From Cryobacterium sp. N22 (GTDB taxonomy: Bacteria > Actinomycetota > Actinomycetes > Actinomycetales > Microbacteriaceae): DNA of 64,000 bases. Positions 1-9,194 of the stretch are shown here, one piece after another (positions within the stretch are counted from its first letter, which is position 1; every line of letters starts with the position of its first letter). The position numbers and the translations under genes were made by a program. The notes below the pieces were generated by a model that had not been told where the DNA came from, searched no databases, and saw only the letters and a list, made by a program, of their open reading frames with translations. The stretch covers positions 682,001 to 746,000 of the forward strand of contig NZ_PJJP01000039.1 of NCBI RefSeq assembly GCF_002929555.1, given 5' to 3'.

Positions 1-796
1 TCGCGGCCACCGGCTCGCGGGCCGTAACCGCGCCGGGGAGGAATTCGAGGTCGCCCCGACCCTGCGGGTCAACCGGTGGGTGGCCTACGGCGGCACCGTA
101 GTCGCCGCGGCCGTGTTCGTCCTGTTGTCGGGCCCGGTGTCCGCCACACCGGCGTACCTCAGGCTGCTGCTGGCCGTGGCTCTCGCCCTCGTGATCGTGA
201 ACACCGTGGCCACCCTGGTGCCGCAGTGGTGGGGGTCCAGGGCGCTGCACATCGAGGTGACCACGACGATCCTGCCGCGTTATCTCGCGGTCGTCGCCGT
301 CACCGCGCTCGCCTCCAGGCTGTTCGAGCTGCAGCCCGCCCTGCTCTTCGGCCTGCTGGGCAGTGTCGTCGTCGGCGCGGGGCCCGGCGCGGCCCAACGC
401 GGCCAGCTGGCCGCCATCCGGGCCGGCAGCCTGTTCGCCCTGGGTCTGGCCGCGCTGCTGATCGTCGGCACCCTGCCGACGGCCGACGGCTTCCTGAGCA
501 CCCTGGCCGCTGAGGTCGCCAACACCGTCGTGCTGGCGTCAATCGGCTCAGCCGTGCTCGTGCTCATCCCGATCGGCAACACCAGCGGACGCAGCATCCT
601 CGCCTGGTCACCGCCGATCTGGGCCGCCCTCACGGTGCCGGCCTTCCTCACCCTGTTCACGCTGCTCTCCCCCATGCTCCCGCGTTGGACGGGCACCGGC
701 TCGGCGGTTCTGCTGTGGGTGGCGGCGGCAGGCTTCGCCGTCGTGAGCGTGGCCGCCTGGGCGTGGCAGCGCTTCGTGCTACCGGGCCGGCGCTAA
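1..796 (+). CDS. Polytopic membrane protein, 5'-truncated by the window edge
   Basis: The reading frame is open from base 2 to a TAA at 794-796 (about 264 residues visible), so the true start lies outside the window. A possible internal GTG at 80 has no ribosome-binding site and the open frame continues upstream, so I treat the gene as partial. The visible part begins with a charged hydrophilic stretch and is then almost wholly hydrophobic, with about six or seven membrane segments rich in Ala, Val and Leu separated by short loops. A loop with PIGNTSGRSIL lies near the middle of the C-terminal half, and the protein ends in basic residues. I do not recognise a family. It is followed after 24 bases by the 3' end of a convergent tRNA gene. 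Confidence 0.75.
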   Translation, partial: RGHRLAGRNRAGEEFEVAPTLRVNRWVAYGGTVVAAAVFVLLSGPVSATPAYLRLLLAVALALVIVNTVATLVPQWWGSRALHIEVTTTILPRYLAVVAVTALASRLFELQPALLFGLLGSVVVGAGPGAAQRGQLAAIRAGSLFALGLAALLIVGTLPTADGFLSTLAAEVANTVVLASIGSAVLVLIPIGNTSGRSILAWSPPIWAALTVPAFLTLFTLLSPMLPRWTGTGSAVLLWVAAAGFAVVSVAAWAWQRFVLPGRR

Positions 797-820
797 AGGC
801 GCATCGCGCCGGGTGATTCT

Positions 821-897
821 TGGTGCCCCCGCTGGGATTCGAACCCAGACTGTGACGATTTTAAGTCGCCTGCCTCTGCCGGTTGGGCTACGGGGGC
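821..897 (-). tRNA. tRNA-Leu(UAA) with a short, class I variable arm
   Basis: Read on the minus strand this folds into a complete cloverleaf. There is a 7-bp acceptor stem (891-897 with 825-831), a D-arm, and a 5-bp anticodon stem with loop CTTAAAA (anticodon UAA at 861-863). The T-arm is perfect with TTCGAAT, the discriminator is A, and CCA is encoded at 821-823. The anticodon reads UUA leucine codons. The oddity is the variable region, which is only five bases (ACAGT), whereas bacterial leucine tRNAs normally carry a long extra arm. The fold and anticodon are seen directly; the amino acid assignment rests on the anticodon alone. Confidence 0.85.
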
Positions 898-926
898 ACG
901 CCCGGTCTAGCCGGGCAGCACGAGCG

Positions 927-950
927 GATGCCGCACCGGGGTGCGGCATC
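927..950 (-). terminator. Hairpin downstream of ndh
   Basis: A perfect 10-bp stem (GATGCCGCAC with GTGCGGCATC) with a 4-base loop lies 12 bases past the ndh stop codon. It has no clear U-tract, so termination is inferred from position. Confidence 0.6.
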
Positions 951-961
951 CGTCCGTGGTG

Positions 962-2416
962 TTACGGTGCTGCGATGGTCTCCGTGCCGGATTCGGCGGC
1001 GGCGACCTCGACGACGGGCTTCTTCACCGGAGCCTTGCGCGGTGCACGCGGGGCCTTGACCACGGCCGGGGCGACGGCGGCGGGTGCGGCTGCCGGCGGC
1101 TTCGGACGGGACGCGAACTCCTCGAACACGGCGCGGGGCGTCTGCACGGCCTCGAGCGACACGATGTCGCGGCCGAGGAAGAAGTTCAGCACCCAGCCGC
1201 CGACGACGCGGATCTTGCGCTCCCAGCTCGGCATCGCCATGCCGTGGTAGCCGCGGTGGGCGATCCAGGCCGGGAAGCCCTTGAGGGCGAAGTTGCCGGA
1301 CTGGAACGCACCGACGCCGACACCGAGACCGGCGACGGCCCCGAGGTTCTTGTGGTTGTACTCCGCCGGGCCCTCGCCGCGGAGGACCGCGACGATGTTC
1401 TTGGCCATGAGCTTGCCCTGGCGAACGGCGTGCTGGGCGTTCGGCACGCAGAAGCCGCCGACACCGCCGCCGGAGAGGTCGGGAACCGCGGTGATGTCAC
1501 CGGCGGCCCAGGCGTCGACGACGATCTCGTCTTCGGTGCCGACACGCAGGTCGGCGCGAACGCGCAGCCGGCCGCGCTCTTCGACCGGGAGGTCGGTGTT
1601 GCGCACGACGCCGGGGTTCGCCATGACGCCGGCGGTCCAGACGATCAGGTCGGTCTCGAAGGACTCCCCGGTGGAGAGCTCGATCTTGCCATCCACGGCG
1701 GAGGTGAGCTGGGTGTTCAGGTGCACCTCTGCGCCACGCTCGGCGAGGTTTTTGATGACCCACAGCGCGGTGGTCTCGCTCACCTCGGGCATGATGCGAC
1801 CCATCGCCTCGATGAGGTGGAAGTGGGTGTCCTCGAAGGCGATCTGCGGGTACTTGGTCAGCAGCGAGCTGGCGAAGGAGCGCAGCTCGGCGAAGACCTC
1901 GATGCCGGCGAAGCCGCCACCGATGACCACGAAGGTCAGCAGGCGGTCGCGCTCGGGGCCGGCGGGCAGCTGGGCTGCCTTGTCGAAGTTGGTGAGCACG
2001 GTGTCGCGAATCGCGACGGCTTCCTCGATGGTCTTGAGGCCGATGGCCTGGTCCGCGACCCCGGGGATCGGGAAGGTGCGCGACACGGCGCCGGCGGTGA
2101 CCACGACGATGTCGTAGTCGAAGACCCACGGCTCGCCGACCGGCGGCGTGATGGTGGCCTTCTTTTCCGCGTGGTTCACGTTGGTGACCTTGGCGGTGAG
2201 CACATTGGTCTTCTTGAGGTGGCGGCGGTGGGCCACGACCGAGTGACGCGGATCGATGGATCCGGCGGCTACCTCGGGGAGGAACGGCTGGTACGTCATG
2301 TACGGCAGCGGATCGACCATGGTGACCTCGGCCTCGCCGGGTCGCAACCACTTCTCAAGCTTCCAGGCGGTATAAAAACCCGCGTAGCCGCCACCGACGA
2401 TGAGAATTTTGGGCAC
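962..2416 (-). CDS. ndh: Type II NADH dehydrogenase
   Basis: Non-proton-pumping NADH:quinone oxidoreductase of the inner membrane face, passing electrons from NADH through FAD to menaquinone. The 484-residue product opens with the FAD-binding motif GGGYAGFY (residues 8-15). A second dinucleotide fold follows at FVVIGGGFAGIE, and the C-terminal FAD contact is in the AAGDITAVPDLSGG region. The last 50 or so residues form an Ala/Pro/Lys-rich tail that is longer than in most Ndh proteins and low in complexity. The start is GTG, with AGGAGG about ten bases upstream, and a hairpin follows the stop. The neighbouring subtilase gene ends 39 bases upstream, so co-transcription is possible. Confidence 0.95.
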   Translation of the reverse strand: MPKILIVGGGYAGFYTAWKLEKWLRPGEAEVTMVDPLPYMTYQPFLPEVAAGSIDPRHSVVAHRRHLKKTNVLTAKVTNVNHAEKKATITPPVGEPWVFDYDIVVVTAGAVSRTFPIPGVADQAIGLKTIEEAVAIRDTVLTNFDKAAQLPAGPERDRLLTFVVIGGGFAGIEVFAELRSFASSLLTKYPQIAFEDTHFHLIEAMGRIMPEVSETTALWVIKNLAERGAEVHLNTQLTSAVDGKIELSTGESFETDLIVWTAGVMANPGVVRNTDLPVEERGRLRVRADLRVGTEDEIVVDAWAAGDITAVPDLSGGGVGGFCVPNAQHAVRQGKLMAKNIVAVLRGEGPAEYNHKNLGAVAGLGVGVGAFQSGNFALKGFPAWIAHRGYHGMAMPSWERKIRVVGGWVLNFFLGRDIVSLEAVQTPRAVFEEFASRPKPPAAAPAAVAPAVVKAPRAPRKAPVKKPVVEVAAAESGTETIAAP

Positions 2417-2455
2417 GATTAGAAGGCCTCCTACAGGGATTGGATGCGCGAAATT

Positions 2456-3733
2456 TTAGAGCTTGGAACGAATTCGCTTGAAATGCCGCGTGGCCCCAAT
2501 GCCGAACAGCGTTACTAGGATAGCAAAACCCACCAGCACGGCGAGCGGCACGCTGACATACGTGAGGGTGAGCGGGCTCGGCAGCCAGCCGGCGGCGCTG
2601 TTCTGCTCCGGCAGGGGCGGGTCGGCGTCCGGAACAACGGGCACCGGAGTGCCCGGTGTGGTGGGCGTCATGGGCGCGGCGTCGGCGCGGCGGTGCAGGG
2701 TGATCCACTCCTGCAGGAGTTCGGCGGGCGTGGCGGAGGTGGCCTTCGGCACGTACGCGGAGACCGCGGCGGCGGCGTCGATCAGGCCGTTGCCGTAGAT
2801 CGGGCTCGGCACGGTGTGACCGTTCGGGTTCGCGGTCTCGATGACCCGGTTCATCACCTCCGCGGCATCCAGCTTCGGGTAGGCCGAGCGCACCAGGGCG
2901 ACCAGCCCCGAGACTATCGGCGCGGCCGCGCTGGTGCCGTTCCACTCCATGTAGCCGCCGCCGGGCGCGACACCGACGAGCTTCTCGCTGGGCGCGGCAA
3001 CGGCGATGGTGATGCCCTGGGAGGAGGCGTCGAAGCTGGCCTCCTTGGACTGGTCGACACCGGCGACGGTGAGCACACCGGGAATGGTGGCGGGGGCGCC
3101 GACCTCCGTGGTTCCGCTGCCCCGGTTGCCGGCTGCCGCGACGACCACGACGTCGTTCTCGAACGCGTACATGAACGCGTCATCCCAGCTGGTCGGCCAG
3201 TCGAGGGTGTTGCGGGTGAGCGACATGTTGATCACGTCGGCGCCGTTGTCGACGGCCCAGCGGATGCCCGCGGCGATCTGGTCGTCGTTGCTGAGCTGCG
3301 CGTCGCTGGTGCCGAAGGCCACGGAGACGGCGAGGATGGACGCCTCCGGCGCCACACCGATCAGGCCGCCGCCGGTGGGTGTGCCGCGGCCGGCCAGCAG
3401 CGACGCCACCAGGGTGCCGTGTTCGTTCTCGTCGCCGACCGGGGTCTGGCCGTTCGACGAGCCGACGCCGGAGACGTCGGTGCCGCCGACGACGGCGCCG
3501 CTGAGCTCGGTGATGCTGCCGTCGACACCGGTGTCGATGACGGCGACGGTGACGCCGGCTCCCTTGGTGGTGTTCCAGGCCTGGCTGAAGCCGTAGTCGT
3601 TCAACCAGTATTCGAGGTCGCGCACCTGGTCGGCGCGGGCGGCGGGGGCGTCACCGACGACACCCACGACCGCGACGGCTGCCGCGAGGGTTATCGCGAC
3701 GCCGGTGAGGATGCGGCGCGCGGCGCCAGTCAC
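2456..3733 (-). CDS. Secreted, membrane-anchored S8 serine protease (mycosin-like)
   Basis: Subtilisin-family endopeptidase of 425 residues. An N-terminal signal peptide (residues 1-34, hydrophobic core, ARA before DQV) leads into the catalytic domain. The triad is Asp67 in VIDTGVD, His105 in NEHGTLVA and the Ser of NGTSAAAP. A Pro-rich linker then leads to one C-terminal membrane helix and a basic tail, so the protease should sit outside the cell, tethered to the membrane. This layout matches mycosins (MycP) of ESX secretion systems, but no ESX gene is visible in the window. The start chosen is GTG at 3733, which overlaps the TGA of the preceding gene by four bases (GTGA). A longer reading to 3880 would run inside that gene and add an unlikely Arg/Pro-rich leader. 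The substrate is unknown. Confidence 0.9.
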   Translation of the reverse strand: MTGAARRILTGVAITLAAAVAVVGVVGDAPAARADQVRDLEYWLNDYGFSQAWNTTKGAGVTVAVIDTGVDGSITELSGAVVGGTDVSGVGSSNGQTPVGDENEHGTLVASLLAGRGTPTGGGLIGVAPEASILAVSVAFGTSDAQLSNDDQIAAGIRWAVDNGADVINMSLTRNTLDWPTSWDDAFMYAFENDVVVVAAAGNRGSGTTEVGAPATIPGVLTVAGVDQSKEASFDASSQGITIAVAAPSEKLVGVAPGGGYMEWNGTSAAAPIVSGLVALVRSAYPKLDAAEVMNRVIETANPNGHTVPSPIYGNGLIDAAAAVSAYVPKATSATPAELLQEWITLHRRADAAPMTPTTPGTPVPVVPDADPPLPEQNSAAGWLPSPLTLTYVSVPLAVLVGFAILVTLFGIGATRHFKRIRSKL

Positions 3734-4266
3734 GCGCCGGCCGGCGGGACCGCCGGCGGAGCGTAGTCCAGGCACTCGCACACCTGGGGCGACCAGGCGG
3801 CCCGCAGCAGGGCCAGGTCGCCGATGGGGTTCACACCGGGACCCGCCGCCAGGGCGTGTGCGGCCAGGGCGTGCAGGCACTTGACCCGCACCGGCATACC
3901 GCCGGACGACACTCCGGCGAGCTCGGGGACCACGCCGATCATCTCGCGATCGGCCAGGAAACTCTCGTGCGCGGCCCGGTAGTGCGCGCGCAGGTCCTCG
4001 TCGTCGGCGAGCATCTGGTTGTACTCGTTCATCACCTGGGTGGCTTCCAGGAACGACAGCGCGGCCGTGGCGGCGGGGTGCGACAGATAGTACAGGGTGG
4101 GGAACGGGGTGCCGTCCTCCAACCGCGGCGCCGTGGCCACGACGGTGGGCGCGCCGCAGACGCAGCGGGCGGCGATGCCGATCACGTTGCGCGCGGGGCG
4201 GCCGAGCTGCGCGGAGACTGTCGAGATGTCAGCCTCTGAGGCGGGGTCGAACGGCGGTCGGGTCAT
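3730..4266 (-). CDS. DUF501 family protein
   Basis: A 178-residue soluble protein of the DUF501 family, which in Actinobacteria usually lies beside eno and the divisome gene ftsB. Recognisable stretches are RNVIGIAARCVCGAPTVV near residue 30 and TLYYLSHPAA near residue 60. A Cys-rich character is visible (CVCG, and CECLDY near the C-terminus), but no catalytic site is established. Its start codon overlaps the stop of ftsB (ATGA) and its stop overlaps the start of the subtilase gene (GTGA), so translation of the three is probably coupled. The function is not known. Confidence 0.85.
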   Translation of the reverse strand: MTRPPFDPASEADISTVSAQLGRPARNVIGIAARCVCGAPTVVATAPRLEDGTPFPTLYYLSHPAATAALSFLEATQVMNEYNQMLADDEDLRAHYRAAHESFLADREMIGVVPELAGVSSGGMPVRVKCLHALAAHALAAGPGVNPIGDLALLRAAWSPQVCECLDYAPPAVPPAGA

Positions 4267-4811
4267 TGTGCTGCCTCCTGGGGGGCCAGTGCGGATGTCA
4301 TCACCGAACGGAAGACGGAGTCGACCCAGTCGACGTCGGTGTCCTGAATGTCGGTACTGATCGGTGCGGTGTCAGCTGCGCCATCGACGCTGGCTCCGCT
4401 GTCGTTGATCACGAGGAAACTGATGTCACCCGGCATCACATAGGAAAGCCGGTCCCGCGCCTGGGTGGTCACGAAGGTGCGATCGTTCCACCGCTCCCGC
4501 TCCGCCTTGAGGTCGTCGACCGAGTCCTGCTGCGCCGCGACGGTGTCGCTCAGCTGGTCGATCTGTTTGCGCTGTTCGGCGTAGGTACGCACGCTGGGCG
4601 CGAGCACGACGACGGCGAGCACCAGCAGGCCCATCATCACGAAGGAGAAACCCGACAGCCGCAGGCCGCGGAGCCAGCTGCGCACCGCGGTCTCGTCGGT
4701 GGCGAGCGTGACGGTCCGCCGTTCCGTCGGGCGCGGCTCGGTGGCCCGGGGCTTCGCCCGGCGCGGCTTGGGCGGGCGGGGCGGGGTCATCCCAGAACCG
4801 GTGAAGGTCAC
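4263..4811 (-). CDS. ftsB: Septum formation initiator FtsB/DivIC family
   Basis: Bitopic membrane protein of the divisome that links FtsL and FtsQ homologues. The product has a basic Pro-rich cytoplasmic N-terminus (about residues 1-50) and one membrane helix (FVMMGLLVLAVVVLA). A short coiled coil follows (EQRKQIDQLSDTVAAQQ, then ERERWND), and an acidic C-terminal extension ends the protein. The coiled coil immediately after the helix is the family signature. I chose GTG at 4811 (182 residues) because GGGAG precedes it by six bases. A TTG at 4871 would add 20 residues but lacks a convincing ribosome-binding site. The stop overlaps the DUF501 start. Confidence 0.88.
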   Translation of the reverse strand: MTFTGSGMTPPRPPKPRRAKPRATEPRPTERRTVTLATDETAVRSWLRGLRLSGFSFVMMGLLVLAVVVLAPSVRTYAEQRKQIDQLSDTVAAQQDSVDDLKAERERWNDRTFVTTQARDRLSYVMPGDISFLVINDSGASVDGAADTAPISTDIQDTDVDWVDSVFRSVMTSALAPQEAAQ

Positions 4812-4978
4812 GGTGGCTCCCGTCTGACTCGGCTGCTCGGCTGCTCGGTTGATGCTCGCCGGGGCGCACAAAATGCCCCGGTTCTAGAGTGCCAGATCTT
4901 TCGGCCCGCACCGTTCGCCACGGCCCGCCGACACGGATCCTGAGCAAACCCGCAGCCAAGGGCCCTCGACAGGCCCAC

Positions 4979-5023
4979 AAAAAGGGCTCCCCGCCCCGGA
5001 CGGTGTCCGGAGGCGGGGAGCCC
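4979..5023 (-). terminator. Rho-independent terminator after eno
   Basis: A 12-bp perfect stem (4984-4995 with 5012-5023) encloses a second 6-bp stem. On the minus strand it is followed by TTTTT at 4983-4979. It lies 17 bases beyond the enolase stop and should insulate ftsB from eno. Confidence 0.9.
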
Positions 5024-5040
5024 GAGCTGCTCAGGGGTGA

Positions 5041-6417
<1,377 letters not shown>

Positions 6418-6497
6418 CTAGTGACCGGTGCGGCGGCGCGCTCAGGACTGAAGTCCCGTTCACCGCCGGAACATCGACCGTTCAGCCGGTGCCCAGG

Positions 6498-7751
6498 TCA
6501 ACCGGCCAGCGGCTTGAAGACCAGGTCGCCCGGCTCGACGGAGTCGTCGGTCACGAACGCGAACCGGCCGTAGCCCGCGGCGCCGGCCCGTTCGAGCAGC
6601 GCCTTGAGGTTCTTGGTGCGCTTTTCCAGCCGCACCCGAAGGCCCCCGGCCACGAGGGCGGTCTTGAGCGCGACGAGGGCGGCCGGGTCGGCATCCTTGT
6701 CATGCACGAGCAGCACGGCGGACTCGGTGTCGTCGGCCGAACCGGCGAGCAGGTCGACGATGCGTTCGAAGCCGATGGAGAAGCCGCAGGCGGGCACATC
6801 GGTGCCGAGGAACCGGCCGATCATGCCGTCGTAACGCCCGCCGCCGCCCAGCGAGTAGCCCAGGTCGGGGTGCTTGATCTCGAAGATGGTGCCCGTGTAG
6901 TAGCCCATCCCCCGCACCAGGGTGGGGTCGAACTCGAGCGCCACCCCGGGCAGCGCGGACCGCAGCGCGGAGAGGTCGGCATAGGCGGCGGCGTCCAGCC
7001 AGGCCGGCGCATCCTGGGGGTCGGGCCAGCCGGCGTCGCTGAAGCCCGCGAGGGTGTCGGCCAGGCCGGTGGTGTTGATGCCGAGGCCGCCGAGCTCGGT
7101 GACGACGCCGTCCACGCCGATCTTGTCGAGCTTGTCGAGGGTGATCAGGGCGCGTTCGGTGAGGTGGTCCGCCACCCCCCAGGTGGCGAGCATGGCGGTG
7201 AGGATGCGGCGGTCGTTGATGCGGATCGAGCAGCCGGTCAGGCCCAGGTTGTCCAGGGCGGCGACGGTGGCGGTGATCAGTTCGATCTCGGCAAGCGGGC
7301 CGGCCTCGCCGATGATGTCGATGTCGCACTGCACGAACTGGCGGTAGCGGCCCTTCTGCGGGCGTTCGGCGCGCCAGACCGGTGCAATCTGGATGGAGCG
7401 GAAGACCGTGGGCAGCTCGGCGCGGTGGCTGGCGTAGAACCGGGCCAGCGGCACCGTGAGGTCGAAGCGCAGGCCTAGGTCGGCCAGGGAGAGCAGGTCG
7501 TCGGCCTCGGCGGCCGCCTGGAGGTCGGCCGGGCCGATTCCGCGCTTGAGGACCGCGAAGCCGAGCTTCTCGTTGTCGCCGCCCAGGCCGGAGTGCAGCC
7601 TGGCCGTGTCCTCCATGACCGGCGTTTCGATCTCGTCGAAACCGTGCGCGGCGAAGCTGGAGCGGATGATGCCCAGTGCCCGTTCGCGGGTGGCCTTGTC
7701 GGCCGGGAGGAAGTCGCGCATGCCGCGGGGAGGGGTCACTGCTGTTGCCAT
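6498..7751 (-). CDS. hisS: Histidine--tRNA ligase
   Basis: Class II aminoacyl-tRNA synthetase charging tRNA-His in the cytosol. The 417-residue product contains class II motif 1 near the N-terminus (MRDFLPAD, then the dimer helix). Motif 2 is FRSIQIAPVWRAERPQKG. The histidine-specific region is GGGRYDGMIGRF, motif 3 is GFSIGFERI, and an anticodon-binding alpha/beta domain covers the last 90 residues. The ATG start is supported by homology. Upstream, CAGAAT followed by six bases and the ATG resembles the leaderless promoters elsewhere in this window, but is a poorer match. Confidence 0.97.
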   Translation of the reverse strand: MATAVTPPRGMRDFLPADKATRERALGIIRSSFAAHGFDEIETPVMEDTARLHSGLGGDNEKLGFAVLKRGIGPADLQAAAEADDLLSLADLGLRFDLTVPLARFYASHRAELPTVFRSIQIAPVWRAERPQKGRYRQFVQCDIDIIGEAGPLAEIELITATVAALDNLGLTGCSIRINDRRILTAMLATWGVADHLTERALITLDKLDKIGVDGVVTELGGLGINTTGLADTLAGFSDAGWPDPQDAPAWLDAAAYADLSALRSALPGVALEFDPTLVRGMGYYTGTIFEIKHPDLGYSLGGGGRYDGMIGRFLGTDVPACGFSIGFERIVDLLAGSADDTESAVLLVHDKDADPAALVALKTALVAGGLRVRLEKRTKNLKALLERAGAAGYGRFAFVTDDSVEPGDLVFKPLAG

Positions 7752-7794
7752 GCCCCAATTCTGTCAGGTCGCCCGGCCCGCCCCCGCCGCGCCG

Positions 7795-8328
7795 CTAGAT
7801 CGCCCCGCCGGCAGCTCCGGGAGCGTCGGTGTCGCCGCCGGCGTCGCCGACCTGCTCGCGGGCGATGAAGTTCTCGATGTCGAAGAGGTTGTTCTTGGCG
7901 CGCTTGGCGATGGTCAGCAGCGTCGACATCGAGGCGACCTCCTCGACCTGCTCCTTGAGGAACCAGAGCATGGCCTGCTCGCCGAGAGCGTCGCCGTCGG
8001 TGCGGGCGGCCTTGAAGAGCGCCTCGATCTGGCCGGTGACCTGCTGCTCCTGGGCAAGGGCCAGGGCGATCGGCTCGACGATGTCCGCGAAGCCGTTGAT
8101 CACGGCGGGGATGCCGGGGATCACGACCTCCAGGCCCCGGTCGAGGCGGTACTGCACGAGCATCATCGCGTGGTTGCGCTCTTCGACCGACTGCCGGTAG
8201 AAATGCGCAGCCAGCTGGGGCAGGTCCTGGCTGTCGAACCAGGTGGCGATGGAGATGTACTGCTGGGAGGCAGCGAACTCGTTGCCGATTTGCTGGGTGA
8301 GAAGCGCGTTGAAGGTAGTTTCGGTCAT
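7795..8328 (-). CDS. Ferritin-like iron storage protein
   Basis: A 177-residue non-haem ferritin that oxidises Fe(II) and stores it as a mineral core in a 24-subunit cytosolic shell. Ferroxidase ligands are visible: Glu17 (IGNEFAAS), Glu49/Glu50 and His53 (VEERNHAM), and the later LGEQAMLWFLKEQVEE helix with Glu and Gln ligands. The C-terminus is a short Gly/Ala/Asp-rich tail. A leaderless promoter is suggested by TAACGT at 8335-8340, six bases before the ATG. It sits between hisS and mazG on the same strand but probably has its own promoter. Confidence 0.93.
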   Translation of the reverse strand: MTETTFNALLTQQIGNEFAASQQYISIATWFDSQDLPQLAAHFYRQSVEERNHAMMLVQYRLDRGLEVVIPGIPAVINGFADIVEPIALALAQEQQVTGQIEALFKAARTDGDALGEQAMLWFLKEQVEEVASMSTLLTIAKRAKNNLFDIENFIAREQVGDAGGDTDAPGAAGGAI

Positions 8329-8334
8329 GCTGGA

Positions 8335-8340
8335 ACGTTA
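8335..8340 (-). promoter_or_regulatory. -10 box TAACGT, 6 nt before ferritin ATG
   Basis: TANNNT hexamer placed so that transcription would start at or next to the ATG at 8328; no ribosome-binding site is present. Confidence 0.55.
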
Positions 8341-8360
8341 GCGGGCCGCGTGGCCCGCCG

Positions 8361-9074
8361 CTATGCGGTGGGGAAGGCGATGACGCCGGCGTCGGCCGGG
8401 TCGCCGGTGTTCTCCTGCTCGGCGGCGCGGATCTCGTCCTGCAGATCGCGGAGGGCGGTGCGCAGCGCCCGCTCGGAGTCGAGCCCCTGGGCCTTGGCCG
8501 CGGACACGATGGCGAGCAGGATCGGGCCGAGCTCGGCCTCGCTGTCGATGGGCAGCAGTGCGGGCGGGTCGGTCTCGAGCAGGCCGATCTTCTGGGCCTT
8601 CCCGATCACCTTGTCGGCCAGCGCCAGCGCCGGCATACCCTGCGGGATGCCGTCGAGCACGCTGGTGCGGTGCGGCTTCTCCGCCGCCTTCACGTCGTCC
8701 CAGCCGGCGATCACCTCGTCGGTGGTCTTCTCGGAGCTCGCGTCGCCGAACACGTGCGGATGCCGGCCGACCATCTTGCGGGTCATCCTGGCGGCAACGT
8801 CCTGGATGTCGAAGTCCTCCCCCGGTGTCTCGGCGGCGATGCTCGCGTGGAAGACCACCTGGTAGAGCACGTCACCGAGTTCCTCGAGCAGGTCGTCGCG
8901 GCTGCCACTCTCGATCGCCTCGATGAGCTCGTGGGTCTCCTCGGTGAGGTACTGCACGAGCGACGTGTGGGTCTGCTCGGCATCCCACGGGCAGCCGCCG
9001 GCGGCGCGCAGCCGGTCGACCGTGGCGACGAGCTCGTCGAAGGCGGATGGGCTGGGCTGGGCGTTTTCGGTCAC
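8361..9074 (-). CDS. mazG: MazG family nucleoside triphosphate pyrophosphohydrolase
   Basis: House-cleaning all-alpha NTP pyrophosphatase that hydrolyses NTPs to NMP and pyrophosphate. The 237-residue product begins with the MazG signature GGCPWDAEQTH, followed by the metal-binding helices EETHELIEAIE and LLEELGDVLYQVVFH (EExxE and ExxD). The second MazG-like half is shorter and more degenerate than in the E. coli two-domain enzyme, ending in a Glu-rich helix. The start is GTG, with GGAGT directly upstream and TACGAT at 9080-9085. It is divergent from nhaA, 120 bases away. Confidence 0.93.
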   Translation of the reverse strand: MTENAQPSPSAFDELVATVDRLRAAGGCPWDAEQTHTSLVQYLTEETHELIEAIESGSRDDLLEELGDVLYQVVFHASIAAETPGEDFDIQDVAARMTRKMVGRHPHVFGDASSEKTTDEVIAGWDDVKAAEKPHRTSVLDGIPQGMPALALADKVIGKAQKIGLLETDPPALLPIDSEAELGPILLAIVSAAKAQGLDSERALRTALRDLQDEIRAAEQENTGDPADAGVIAFPTA

Positions 9075-9096
9075 ACTCCATCGTAGATGGCCGGGC

Positions 9097-9102
9097 TAAA
9101 CT
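9097..9102 (+). promoter_or_regulatory. -10 box TAAACT upstream of nhaA
   Basis: TANNNT hexamer about 90 bases upstream of the nhaA start, which would give a leader of roughly 85 nt. Confidence 0.45.
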
Positions 9103-9108
9103 GGTTCC

Positions 9109-9194
9109 TGGTGTGCCGGGAAGTCTGGTCGGCGGGCGAGGTGTTTCGCTCTGACTCACGACCGACCCGTTTCGACGGGTGGACAGGACCATGC
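9109..9194 (+). ncRNA. Structured 5' leader of nhaA, possible riboswitch
   Basis: The leader holds two helices that share bases and so exclude each other. GGTCGG (9127-9132) can pair with CCGACC (9162-9167). Alternatively ACCCGT (9165-9170) can pair with ACGGGT (9175-9180) across a TTCG loop just before the ribosome-binding site. An inner GCGA/TCGC stem lies between. Sodium/proton antiporter genes are known targets of nhaA-I and nhaA-II RNAs, described as lithium riboswitches. Membership here is my inference from position and structure, not a demonstrated match. Confidence 0.4.

Noticed and set aside
9087-9194. N-terminal extension of NhaA from GTG 9087
   Set aside because: It overlaps the -10 box and structured leader; the family begins at the ATG at 9195.
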